DNA of 8,627 nucleotides from JAUWNJ01 sp034190305 (GCA_034190305.1 JAXHSV010000132.1:1-8627), one strand, 5' to 3'; counted from the stretch's first letter, positions 1 through 7,132 are shown. Notes: generated by a model not told the origin, from the sequence alone. A program made the numbers and translations.

Positions 1-19
1 AAAAAAGTTATCTACCGGC

Positions 20-123
20 CAGGCCAGGGGTTACAAATTTCACTGCCGTTTTTCGTACACATATGCGCGCGCAAACGTGAACACAAATGTTAATACGGAG
101 GGCGATATAGCGCCCCTGGCCTG
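20..123. repeat. 11-bp perfect inverted repeat with an inner hairpin
   Basis: CAGGCCAGGGG at 20-30 is perfectly matched by CCCCTGGCCTG at 113-123 in inverted orientation, about 80 bp apart. Just inside the right arm a small hairpin is visible, GGGCG at 100-104 against CGCCC at 111-115. A second small palindrome, CGACG-AA-CGTCG, follows at 134-145. The arms could close a long stem-loop or be the ends of a small degenerate element. No target-site duplication was recognised. Confidence 0.4.
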
Positions 124-189
124 TCGTGAGTTCCGACGAACGTCGAGGCCGAACGGTGAAGTTTTTTACAAGTGAATATGAGAAGATAT

Positions 190-220
190 GGACTTGGGAC
201 TAGGTTCTGGGGACTTGGGA
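190..220. repeat. Short direct repeat GGACTTGGGA
   Basis: GGACTTGGGA occurs at 190-199 and again at 211-220, a 21-bp period; the intervening bases (CTAGGTTCTGG) are of similar G/T-rich character. It looks like a short or decayed tandem repeat of no assigned function. Confidence 0.4.
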
Positions 221-264
221 AAAACGGATTACCGGAAGACTAATGATTTTCCAAGTGGAGTTGT

Positions 265-293
265 CCCGCTAGCCGCGAGTGGAAACGAGCGGG
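265..293. repeat. Small stem-loop
   Basis: CCCGCT at 265-270 pairs with AGCGGG at 288-293 around a 17-nt loop, and the plus strand continues GTTTGA. The stem is short and the T-run is weak, so this is only a possible terminator or part of the larger structured region that follows. Confidence 0.2.
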
Positions 294-341
294 TTTGACT
301 GGACGGTATTGGCGAAACATGCCCGCTCCCTTCCGGTCGCG

Positions 342-452
342 GCTATTGACACCTGTATAGTAAATGCAACACGGCGCATTTCGCTTCGCTTGCGTAAACC
401 GGGATCTCGGCAGGTTCCCGTGCGTTGCATTAGAAATACAGGCGTCAATGGC
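342..452. repeat. Diverged 29-bp inverted repeat
   Basis: The sequence at 342-370 and the reverse complement of 424-452 agree at 23 of 29 positions. Shared blocks are ATTGAC, CCTGTAT and AATGCAAC, and four of the six differences sit together in the middle. The arms enclose 53 bases that contain further pairable stretches, such as CGGGA with TCCCG. Two copies of one sequence have either inserted head to head or are held together as a long RNA or cruciform stem. The type of element is not recognised. Confidence 0.5.
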
Positions 453-503
453 CAGGCAAGGCAAGTAAGATAGGCAATGGCTATTTTTAAAAGTTCGCGT
501 TGT

Positions 504-531
504 TCGCCCAGACGGGCGACCGTATGGTCGC
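504..531. repeat. Two overlapping, mutually exclusive hairpins
   Basis: TCGCCC (504-509) pairs perfectly with GGGCGA (514-519) around the loop AGAC. GCGACC (516-521) pairs perfectly with GGTCGC (526-531) around the loop GTAT. The two stems share bases 516-519, so only one can form at a time. The decamer GGTCGCGGCT at 526-535 also occurs at 335-344. The arrangement resembles a switching RNA element, but no gene or transcript is known here, so this is structural description only. Confidence 0.4.
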
Positions 532-580
532 GGCTTGAAATACGCAAACGCTTGCACGATAAGGGGTTATAGATTTTTGG

Positions 581-710
581 TTCTTTCCTAAACTTTCCGA
601 ATCTTTCCGAATCTTTCCGAATCTTTCCGAATCTTTCCGTTTCTTTCCCAATCGTTCCGAATCGCTCCCAGCCCGCCCGTATCGGCCCGAATTGGCCCGA
701 ACGGTCCCCA
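581..710. repeat. 10-bp tandem repeat with graded decay
   Basis: The sequence keeps an exact 10-bp period for about 13 units. The core unit is ATCTTTCCGA, perfect in three consecutive copies at 601-630. Copies before and after differ by one or a few bases: AACTTTCCGA at 591, TTCTTTCCCA at 641, ATCGTTCCGA at 651. From 661 onward the T-run is progressively replaced by C and G, as in ATCGGCCCGA at 681 and ATTGGCCCGA at 691, while the period holds. A minisatellite-like array is clear; any role, such as curvature or protein binding on one helix face, is inference. Confidence 0.8.
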
Positions 711-721
711 GCCGGATCTAA

Positions 722-743
722 CACAGGTTGCAAGCAACCTGTG
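722..743 (-). terminator. Possible terminator hairpin of the efflux operon
   Basis: CACAGGTTGC at 722-731 is followed by AA and then its perfect complement GCAACCTGTG at 734-743. On the minus strand this gives a strong stem about 115 bases past the stop codon of the outer-membrane channel gene, then GTTAGATC. The U-tract is poor, so it may be a weak intrinsic terminator, an RNA-stabilising 3' hairpin or simply a palindromic repeat. Confidence 0.35.
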
Positions 744-859
744 ATGATATGAAGAGAGGGCCACCCGGCAGAATAGCCGCATCAGCGACAACTGATAATA
801 GCCCAGGACGATTCCCGTAAAGGCAAGCCCTGGGATAAGGACGCCCCGTTAGACTGATC

Positions 860-2467
860 TCACGGTCGAAGCCCAACAGGTTCTCGGCCGGGGGCGGCGA
901 CGCCTCGCCGCTCCAGCAGCGAACCCTCCATCCGATACAGTTCGACCAGCGATTTGAGATAGTTCACGACGGCCTCGACTTCCGCTATCTGGCTGGAGAG
1001 AAGGTCCCGTTGGGCCTGGGCGACCAGTAGCGAGGTTGATCGTCCGACGCGGAATTTCTCGGTTTCCGCCCGGAGTTTTTCGGCCTGGAACTTGCGGGTT
1101 GCCGCAGTGGCGGAAATTTGCTCCCGCGTGCGGTTGACCTCAATGAAGGTTGTTTGAACGTCTATCTCGACGAGTTGCGCCAGGTTCTCGACCGCCCGAA
1201 TCGCCTGCTTGCGGGTCAGGAAAGCCCGTCGGTGTTGAGCGCGGGCGTCGCGATTGCCCAGTGGGTATTCGCCGGTTACTCCGACAAGGACATCGTAGCA
1301 GTCGTCGTCCAGGTCGCGGACCGATCGGCCGAAGGAATCGGCGTACCCGGTCTTTCCCAGGGTAACAAACAGGTCGAGTTTGGGTAGAAGCCCGTTTCTG
1401 GTTTTGACGATCTCCAGGTCCCCGCGCTTCACCGCCAGGCGCGCCTCGTTCATCTCCGGGCGCATCCGAAGGGCGACCTGCACTCGGCTTTTCACGTCAT
1501 CGAGCGTACTCTTCGGCACCCCCGGACGATCCTGAAGTATGATTTCCCGGTCCCACGTTTCGGTAGCGGGATTCGTCAACCGCAGCAGTTGCAGGCGTAT
1601 CTTGGCAAGGTTGCTGCGCGCGTTGATAAGGTTCTCCTTTCGCAGCGCCACTTCGGCCTGGGCGGCGGCCAGTTCGGTTTCAGCCAGTTTTCCGATCTGG
1701 ACTCTTTCGTCGGTTTCCTTCATCTGCTGCTCGGCGAGTTTCAGGGAATCCGTATAGATTTGGATTTGCCGTCCCGCCAGGGCGTAATCCCAGTAAGCAG
1801 TTTCCACCGCCGCGACGAGCATCTCGGCGAAGCCTCGCAGTTCATACTCTGATGCCTGCGTATCCAACCGGGCCTGTCTAAGGCGAACCAGGTTGACACG
1901 AACCCCCGCGCCGCGCAGAAGGGCCTGGGTAACCGTCAACCCGACGCGAGTCGAGGTGAACGAATCGTCATAGAGCGAAGAGTCCGCAACGTCGGTCGAG
2001 ACCTCCACGTCAACTGTGGTGCCGGGAGGAAGGAAAACGCCCGCCGAAACACTCCCTGATACAGATTTTTCCACGGTGGAGCCGGGGCGTGAGGCGCCTT
2101 CGAACCTGGACCTGTCCTTCGAGATTTCACCACCAACTACCGGATCGAAAACGGCGCGTTCCTTTTGTTCGAAGGTTTGGCTGATCGACGGATTCAACCG
2201 CTCCACCGCAAGTTCGCGATTATTGGCAAGGGCAAGAAAAATAGCTTCCTGAACGGTAACTTTCAGCGGGCCGGTAGTTTCGGAAGGCCGGGTGACCACG
2301 GGTGGCGTCGGCGGAAGGGGTTCGACCGGCCTTGTCTTCTCGCGGGACATCCCGCCGATGTAATCGTCGTATCGGTCGGGATCGAACCGCCAGCAGGAGA
2401 CCTGACACGCCGCAAGCGCGAAAATCGTGATGCCTACGAACGCTGTTGTTGTGTTTTTTTCAAACAT
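860..2467 (-). CDS. TolC-like outer-membrane efflux channel lipoprotein
   Basis: This 535-residue protein is the outer-membrane channel of the tripartite exporter. It would form a trimeric beta-barrel and alpha-helical tunnel that takes substrate from the adaptor and pump to the outside. The N-terminus has a hydrophobic signal (residues 9-20) ending in the lipobox-like LAAC, so Cys21 is probably acylated; Cys25 is a less likely alternative. A proline-rich linker (about residues 45-65) precedes the first OEP repeat, which opens with TVQEAIFLALANNRELAVE. Long Ala/Gln/Glu-rich helices follow, and a second similar repeat begins near MRPEMNEARLAVKRG. Length and architecture fit the OprM/NodT/TolC superfamily. 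The start ATG at 2465-2467 overlaps the pump stop codon by 8 bp and is preceded by AGGAAAG, so translation is probably coupled. Substrate cannot be read from the sequence. Confidence 0.9.
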   Translation of the reverse strand: MFEKNTTTAFVGITIFALAACQVSCWRFDPDRYDDYIGGMSREKTRPVEPLPPTPPVVTRPSETTGPLKVTVQEAIFLALANNRELAVERLNPSISQTFEQKERAVFDPVVGGEISKDRSRFEGASRPGSTVEKSVSGSVSAGVFLPPGTTVDVEVSTDVADSSLYDDSFTSTRVGLTVTQALLRGAGVRVNLVRLRQARLDTQASEYELRGFAEMLVAAVETAYWDYALAGRQIQIYTDSLKLAEQQMKETDERVQIGKLAETELAAAQAEVALRKENLINARSNLAKIRLQLLRLTNPATETWDREIILQDRPGVPKSTLDDVKSRVQVALRMRPEMNEARLAVKRGDLEIVKTRNGLLPKLDLFVTLGKTGYADSFGRSVRDLDDDCYDVLVGVTGEYPLGNRDARAQHRRAFLTRKQAIRAVENLAQLVEIDVQTTFIEVNRTREQISATAATRKFQAEKLRAETEKFRVGRSTSLLVAQAQRDLLSSQIAEVEAVVNYLKSLVELYRMEGSLLERRGVAAPGREPVGLRP

Positions 2468-4250
2468 CGGTGGTCTTTCCTGTCTGTTCTGCGAATCGGA
2501 TCAGTGTTCCCTCGGCCCGGACGCCATTGCTGGTGAGGCGTCGCTCAAAGATCGAGTACATAACGGGCACAAACACCAGAGTAATCAGCGTTGCGCTTAG
2601 CAGTCCTCCGACAACGGCCCGCGCCATAGGCGCCTGCGCCTCGCCACCTTCGCCAAGTCCCAGAGCCAGAGGAACCAGAGCCAAACTGGTGGTCAAGGCC
2701 GTCATCAGGATGGGTCGCAGACGGCGGCGACCGGCCTCCTCGACGGCCTCGCGCAGGGGCATTCCCCCCTGCCGCCTGAGCAGATTCACCGTGTCCACCA
2801 GCAAGATTGCGTTGTTGACTACGATCCCGCATAGCATGATGCACCCGATGAAGGACTGCACGTTGAACGTCGTTTTAGTAAGGAACAACATCAGGACGAC
2901 GCCAATGACCGCAAAAGGCACGGAGAACATCACTACGAAGGGATCGCGCAGAGATTCGTACTGGCAGGCCATTACCATATAGACCAGCACGAGCGCCAGG
3001 GCGCAACTGAGCAGCAATTCTCTGAAGGACTTTTGTTGTTCCTCGTAGTCGCCGCCGAATACGATGCCGAAGCCCTGTGGAACGGGCACGGAACCAAGCC
3101 CCTTGCGGATGTCGGACAGGACCGAGCTCATGTCCCGACCGGTGATGTTCGCCGAGACGGTAACAAGGCGCTGCTGGTCTTTGCGCTCTACCCGCATCGG
3201 TCCGCTGCGGGGACGCACCGCCACCACGTTGCGGAGCACCACCGGCTGACCGTCAGCGTTGGCCAGGGTCATGTCCAGCACTTCCCGAAGGTCCATCTTC
3301 TCGGCATCCTTGACTTGCACCCGGATCGCGTATTCATCCCCGCCCTCTTTGTAATTACCGGCCAGCGTGCCCGAGAGGATAGTCTGGAGAGCATTGGCAA
3401 TGTCCGAAACCGACAGTTTCATGTCCGCCGCTTTCTGACGGTCGATGATTACAAGTTCTTCGGGGCTGCCGGTCTCCCGGCTGATCTGCGCGTCGGTAAT
3501 ACCCTCGACGTTAGTAACGACTTTTTTGACCCGTTCTGCCAGCGCATCTGCGACGTCCAGATCATGCCCACGGATTTCAACCTGGATTTTTTCCGTATCG
3601 GAAGTACCCATTCGCAGCAGGAACATCCCCTGCCCGGCACGGGTGCGAACGACCACACCGGGGATGTCTCGGAGCCGGAGGCGCAGGTCGGAGGCAATCT
3701 GCTCGCTGGAACGGGACCGCTGGGCCTGCGGTTTCAGCGATATTCGCATTCGTCCCGTGTGCCCTCCACCTCCCCGCCAGTGGGAACTGCCCGCGCTGGT
3801 AACCATACGATCTATCTCGGGTGCGGACCCCCTGACGATCTTTTCCATGTCCAACAATTTCTCGTCAACTACTTCCACCCGCGTGCCGACTGCCATTTCC
3901 GCGCTGACCCTTACCTCTCCCTCGTCGGTGCTTGGCATCAGTTCCACCCCCACCAGCGGGATGAGTGTCAGACTCCCGCCCAGCAGAATGATCGCACAGA
4001 TGACAACCAGCGCGCGATGGTTCAAGGCGAAGTGCAGCAGATGCTTGTAACCGACTTCCAGCCGTTCAAACAACCCGCCGGTAATCCGGAACGCCCTTTG
4101 CGACAGTGTCTTTCGGGAGTTTATGTCGGGCGGGCGGGCGCGAAGAAGCCGCGCCGAAAGCATCGGCACCAGCGTCAGGGCGACGCACAGCGAGCACAAA
4201 AGCGAAAAACTCACGACGATGGAAAGCTGTTTGAACATCACCCCGGACAT
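2460..4250 (-). CDS. RND efflux pump, C-terminal part (split by frameshift)
   Basis: These 596 residues are the second half of an AcrB-type inner-membrane RND pump. They begin mid-way through the transmembrane bundle (IVVSFSLLCSLCVALTLVPML, about TM6). Next come TM7 (near ALVVICAIILLGG), the second periplasmic porter/docking region, and TM8-TM12, including MFSVPFAVIGVVLM, GIVVNNAILLVD and LITLVFVPVMYSIFERR. The frame is open back to 4322, but residues encoded just before this ATG (LPLIFIRG) match the usual RND continuation. The ATG is therefore simply the first start codon after the frameshift, and an independent protein starting here is unlikely. In TM10 the position of the AcrB lysine 940 is Asn in VNNAILLVD, a variant I associate with pumps from other phyla. 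The stop overlaps the channel gene by 8 bp. Joined to the upstream half with one extra base, the product is 1047 residues, normal for the family. Confidence 0.85.
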   Translation of the reverse strand: MSGVMFKQLSIVVSFSLLCSLCVALTLVPMLSARLLRARPPDINSRKTLSQRAFRITGGLFERLEVGYKHLLHFALNHRALVVICAIILLGGSLTLIPLVGVELMPSTDEGEVRVSAEMAVGTRVEVVDEKLLDMEKIVRGSAPEIDRMVTSAGSSHWRGGGGHTGRMRISLKPQAQRSRSSEQIASDLRLRLRDIPGVVVRTRAGQGMFLLRMGTSDTEKIQVEIRGHDLDVADALAERVKKVVTNVEGITDAQISRETGSPEELVIIDRQKAADMKLSVSDIANALQTILSGTLAGNYKEGGDEYAIRVQVKDAEKMDLREVLDMTLANADGQPVVLRNVVAVRPRSGPMRVERKDQQRLVTVSANITGRDMSSVLSDIRKGLGSVPVPQGFGIVFGGDYEEQQKSFRELLLSCALALVLVYMVMACQYESLRDPFVVMFSVPFAVIGVVLMLFLTKTTFNVQSFIGCIMLCGIVVNNAILLVDTVNLLRRQGGMPLREAVEEAGRRRLRPILMTALTTSLALVPLALGLGEGGEAQAPMARAVVGGLLSATLITLVFVPVMYSIFERRLTSNGVRAEGTLIRFAEQTGKTTDV

Positions 4251-4264
4251 GCCGCGGATGAAAA

Positions 4265-4277
4265 TCAGCGGCAGAAC
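4265..4277 (-). other. Frameshift site in the RND pump gene
   Basis: On the coding strand the bases read GTG TTC TGC CGC TGA, giving Val-Phe-Cys-Arg-stop. Reading GTG TTC CTG CCG CTG ATT gives Val-Phe-Leu-Pro-Leu-Ile, the normal RND sequence, so one C (a G on the plus strand, between 4274 and 4275) appears to be missing. The reading frame on both sides is otherwise intact and well conserved, which points to a recent single-base deletion or a sequencing or assembly error. There is no slippery heptamer or downstream stem obvious enough to argue for programmed frameshifting. Confidence 0.8.
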
Positions 4278-5602
4278 ACCGCCAGCGTCGTCAGCGTGCT
4301 GGCGATGACGGCAGAGGCTACTTCATCGCTACCCTTGACTGCCGCCGGTTCGGGCAATTCGCCGGCCACTCGAAGGCGATAGATGTTCTCCAGCACGACA
4401 ATGGCGTTATCGACCAGCATCCCGACGCCAAGCGCCAACCCGCCCAGCGTCATAATGTTCAGCGTGAACCCGCCGAAATACATCAGGGTGAACGTGGCAA
4501 TGATGGAAACCGGGATAGCCGTTGTGATCACGATCGTGCTGCGAATGTTGCGCAGGAAAAACATAAGCACCAGCACCGCCAGCAACCCGCCGTACAGGGC
4601 TGCGTTTCCGACGTTGGTAATCGACCGCTGGATGTACTTCGAGGTGTCGATCATCGGCCTTATGTTAATCTGCGGAAGGTCCTTGTTGATCCCCTCGATT
4701 TCTTTCAGCACGGCCTTGGCGACTTCGACGGTGTTCTTGCCTGACTGCTTGGAGACTGACAGTCTTATCCCGGGTTTGCCGTCAATGCGGACGATCCGCG
4801 TGATCTTCTGCCACGAGTCCTCCACGTCGGCGACTTCCTTCAGCCGGATCGGAACGCCTTCCCGAACGGCAACCACTGTCTCAGCGACCTGCTCGACGCT
4901 GGTGTATTCACCCGGCGTGCGGACGGTTACCTCCAGGTTCCCGCGGTCGATACTCCCTGCCGGGAGGTTCACGTTACCCTCGCGAACCTGCTGGAGAATC
5001 ACGTCAAGCGGCAGACCGAGGGCCTTAATCTTTCCGGGGTCGAGATTCACGTGAATCTCCCGCTCCAATCCACCCCAGATGTCCAGGGCGGCCACGCCGG
5101 GCACGCGCTCGATGCGGTTCTTGACCTGTTCGTCTATGATCCGGCGCATCTGGATCGGGTCCAGCCCACTCGATGCGCCGAGGATGAGCACGGGGAAAGC
5201 CGCCAGGTCGAACTTTCGCAGTCTGGGTCGTTCCGCATCGTCCGGCAGGCGCGGGATAACACGGTCCAGACGGTCGCGAATGTCGTTGGCGGCGGCGTCC
5301 AGGTCCGTACCCCAGGCAAACATGACGCGGACGTTGCTGCTGCCTTCGGAGGAGACGGAGGTAACTTCTTCCACTCCGGGTACGGCGCTCATCGCCTCCT
5401 CGATGGGGCGAGATATGAGTTCTTCGATTTCCTCGGGACTGGCGTTCTCATAGCCGCAGCCGATGCTGATCGTCGGATAGGTGATGTCAGGCATCAGGTC
5501 GATTGGAAGCCGCAGAAGCGACACACCCCCCAGGATAATCACGATCAGCACCAGCATGATCGTGAAGACGGGACGATGAACTGAAAATACGGAGACTCTC
5601 AT
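4265..5602 (-). CDS. RND efflux pump, N-terminal part (split by frameshift)
   Basis: These 445 residues are the first half of an AcrB-type pump that uses the proton gradient to export small compounds. Visible parts are TM1 (about 11-30), the first porter region starting LMPDITYPTISIGCGYENASPEEIEE in family style, a docking-loop region, and TM2-TM4 from about residue 335. TM4 carries GMLVDNAIVVLENI with Asp398 aligned to the first of the paired AcrB aspartates (D407); the second (D408) is Asn399. The frame ends abnormally: STLTTLAVF is followed by Cys-Arg-stop, where RND proteins continue with LP. One base added in TTC-TG near 4274 restores LPLIFIRG and joins the 2460-4250 frame. The ATG overlaps the adaptor stop codon (ATGA, 5599-5602) and has GGGAG eight bases upstream. 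As it stands, the product would lack half the membrane domain and should be inactive. Confidence 0.88.
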   Translation of the reverse strand: MRVSVFSVHRPVFTIMLVLIVIILGGVSLLRLPIDLMPDITYPTISIGCGYENASPEEIEELISRPIEEAMSAVPGVEEVTSVSSEGSSNVRVMFAWGTDLDAAANDIRDRLDRVIPRLPDDAERPRLRKFDLAAFPVLILGASSGLDPIQMRRIIDEQVKNRIERVPGVAALDIWGGLEREIHVNLDPGKIKALGLPLDVILQQVREGNVNLPAGSIDRGNLEVTVRTPGEYTSVEQVAETVVAVREGVPIRLKEVADVEDSWQKITRIVRIDGKPGIRLSVSKQSGKNTVEVAKAVLKEIEGINKDLPQINIRPMIDTSKYIQRSITNVGNAALYGGLLAVLVLMFFLRNIRSTIVITTAIPVSIIATFTLMYFGGFTLNIMTLGGLALGVGMLVDNAIVVLENIYRLRVAGELPEPAAVKGSDEVASAVIASTLTTLAVFCR

Positions 5603-6798
5603 CGCATATCTCCCGGCCGGGTTGTCGCCGGCATCTTTTTGTCGCCGTTCGACAGCGTGATGGGAGACCCGTCTTCAAGCAGGTGCTGGCCCATGGTAAC
5701 AACCTGTCCGGACATCGCGGGTTTAAGCACCTCGGCCAGTTCGGCGCTGACGATTCCTATGGTTACAGGGACGAAATAAGCCTTGTGGGTTTTTACATCG
5801 GCCACAAAGACGCCCTGTTTCCCGTTTCGCTTTACCAGCGCCTCGACCGGTACGACCGTGGCGCCCTCGCGCCGGGTGAACTCGATCCTGGCTCGAATGA
5901 ACATGCCCGGCTTCATAAGCCTGTCGGGATTGGGAACGTCGATCTCCACCCGCCCCTGCCGTGAACTCTCCTTCAGAAGCGGCGCGATGCGAACAATCCG
6001 ACCGGCGAAGGTTCTTTCCGGATAGGCGTCGGTCGATATGGCAACTTCCTGCCCCGCTTTTGCTTCGGGGTAATCGCGTTCGATTACGTGAATGACGGCA
6101 GTGAGCAAATGGTCTTCCAGGATCGAAACAATCGGCTCATTGGCCTTGAGCAAAGCGCCTTCGTCAACGAATCGCTCGCCGATGACCCGCGTTTCATCTC
6201 CGGCTTCCCATGAGGCCCGGACCGTTGCATATGACAGTCGTATTTGGGCGGCTTTCAGCGCCGCTTCCTTTTGCGTCACTTGTGCCAGAGCAACCTTGTG
6301 TTTTGCATGGCAGGCCTTGAAGTCGGCTTCGGCGGCGTCCAGTTCAGACTCAGACGCCACTTTTTTTTCACGCAGCGACTTAACACGGTCAAACTCCCGC
6401 CTGGCGACATCGAATGCGCTGGCGCACGCTTCCACGTTCGCCCCGGCTACCTGTAACTCCGCCTGGGCCTCCTCGACCTGCTGGATATATTCCTCATCAT
6501 CCAGCCGGGCGATCAGTTGATCCCGCTTGACGGTATCACCCACGTTGACCATGAGTTGTTTTAACCGACCTCCGATCTTCGGCGCTACGAGGAACTGCGA
6601 TTTCGGCAGGAGAGAACCCGTAAAGGACCCGATGTCCCTGATCGATGTCTTTTGGACCGGCGCCACCTCAACCGCGACAGAGGGGATTCCCTGCCGCTTC
6701 TGCTGAGAATCTCCAGATGACGCCAGCCGGCGACGAATCGCCCAACCCATCAAGGCGACAATCCCCAACATAATCAGTACGATCAGGAATTTCTTCAT
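5599..6798 (-). CDS. RND efflux periplasmic adaptor (membrane fusion protein)
   Basis: This 399-residue protein would bridge the inner-membrane pump and the outer-membrane channel. A single N-terminal hydrophobic segment (about residues 4-20) follows MKK, so it is probably membrane-anchored; no lipobox Cys is seen. Domains in order: first lipoyl half (about 68-100, with VAPKIGGRLKQLMVNVGDTV), an Ala/Glu/Lys-rich coiled-coil hairpin (about 103-187), second lipoyl half (about 188-228, with GERFVDEGALL), a beta-barrel (about 230-310) and a membrane-proximal domain to the C-terminus. The linker RASWEAGDETRVIG is a little longer than the usual RAPFDGVIG. Length is typical for the HlyD/AcrA family. 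It is the first gene of the operon; AAGGA lies 10 bases before the ATG and the stop codon overlaps the pump start as ATGA. A promoter candidate lies about 70 bases upstream. Confidence 0.92.
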   Translation of the reverse strand: MKKFLIVLIMLGIVALMGWAIRRRLASSGDSQQKRQGIPSVAVEVAPVQKTSIRDIGSFTGSLLPKSQFLVAPKIGGRLKQLMVNVGDTVKRDQLIARLDDEEYIQQVEEAQAELQVAGANVEACASAFDVARREFDRVKSLREKKVASESELDAAEADFKACHAKHKVALAQVTQKEAALKAAQIRLSYATVRASWEAGDETRVIGERFVDEGALLKANEPIVSILEDHLLTAVIHVIERDYPEAKAGQEVAISTDAYPERTFAGRIVRIAPLLKESSRQGRVEIDVPNPDRLMKPGMFIRARIEFTRREGATVVPVEALVKRNGKQGVFVADVKTHKAYFVPVTIGIVSAELAEVLKPAMSGQVVTMGQHLLEDGSPITLSNGDKKMPATTRPGDMR

Positions 6799-6864
6799 GG
6801 CTTGGTATTCCTTACTGCGATTCCTTATTCGTCATTTGTCCTAAAGTTCGGCGTTTCTGTTCCC

Positions 6865-6893
6865 ATGATAAAATAGATCGATAACCAACTCAA
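6865..6893 (-). promoter_or_regulatory. Candidate sigma70-type promoter of the efflux operon
   Basis: On the minus strand TTGAGT (6888-6893) and TATCAT (6865-6870) are separated by exactly 17 bases, matching the consensus at 4 of 6 and 5 of 6 positions. Transcription would start near 6858 and give a leader of about 60 nt before the adaptor ATG. It is the best-spaced match I found upstream of the operon. Confidence 0.4.
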
Positions 6894-6994
6894 ACGGTCC
6901 GGTTGACTCAGGCGGGTCCGTGAGCCTTCTCGCCGGGGTCCGCAGCATCATCAGTAGGAAAATCGCCGGAGCCTCGGCTTAAATGTCGCTGCGA

Positions 6995-7011
6995 ATTTCG
7001 CCCTCCGAAAT
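6995..7011. repeat. Hairpin in the leader region
   Basis: ATTTCG (6995-7000) and CGAAAT (7006-7011) pair perfectly around five bases. On the minus strand the loop and adjacent stem base contain GGAGGG-like purines, resembling a masked ribosome binding site, but no start codon follows at a suitable distance. Function unknown. Confidence 0.3.
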
Positions 7012-7132
7012 CCCGGCTGGGATAATTATCGCGACGACTGAAGGCAGATTTTTTCGCTGTTCAATCCATCATTCACTGATATATCCCTTTGCGTCATAGC
7101 CTCAATTTCCTGATTATTTCATCGACTACTGA

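Larger units (their letters stand above)
1..859. other. Gene-free, repeat-rich region downstream of the efflux operon
   Basis: No reading frame here looks like a protein gene. The longest ones, on the minus strand across 240-733, run through tandem repeats and hairpins, give low-complexity peptides rich in Arg, Lys, Gly and Phe, and lack a recognisable domain or a good ribosome binding site. The stretch instead holds the inverted, direct and tandem repeats and hairpins listed separately. It lies 3' of the minus-strand efflux operon, so part of it may be the transcript's trailer. A structured RNA or a decayed repeat element is possible, but no known RNA family was recognised. Confidence 0.6.
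6799..7118 (-). other. Leader/intergenic region upstream of the efflux operon
   Basis: About 320 bases without a supported gene. It holds the promoter candidate at 6865-6893, a hairpin with arms ATTTCG (6995-7000) and CGAAAT (7006-7011) nested inside GCCGG (6965-6969) and CCGGC (7013-7017), and a 23-codon minus-strand frame at 7026-7097 beginning MTQRDIS. That small frame has only a loose AGGA upstream and resembles nothing I know, so it is not called as a gene. No TetR or MarR regulator gene is present. Confidence 0.5.

Noticed and set aside
581..710. CRISPR array
   Set aside because: The repeats are contiguous 10-mers without spacers and there are no cas genes.
240..733. Minus-strand frames across the repeat region (105 and 154 codons)
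   Set aside because: They translate the tandem repeat and hairpins into low-complexity sequence, overlap each other, and lack a plausible ribosome binding site or domain.
3033..4382. Plus-strand open frame of 449 codons antisense to the RND pump
   Set aside because: It lies wholly opposite the well-supported pump gene, its His/Arg/Pro/Gln-rich product resembles no family, and it spans the frameshift region as a codon-bias shadow.
6912..7017. Riboswitch in the operon leader
   Set aside because: GC-rich pairing is present, but none of the conserved boxes of cobalamin, TPP, SAM or similar riboswitches could be recognised.
7026..7097. 23-codon leader peptide candidate on the minus strand
   Set aside because: No attenuation-like codon runs, only a weak ribosome binding site and no similarity to a known leader peptide.
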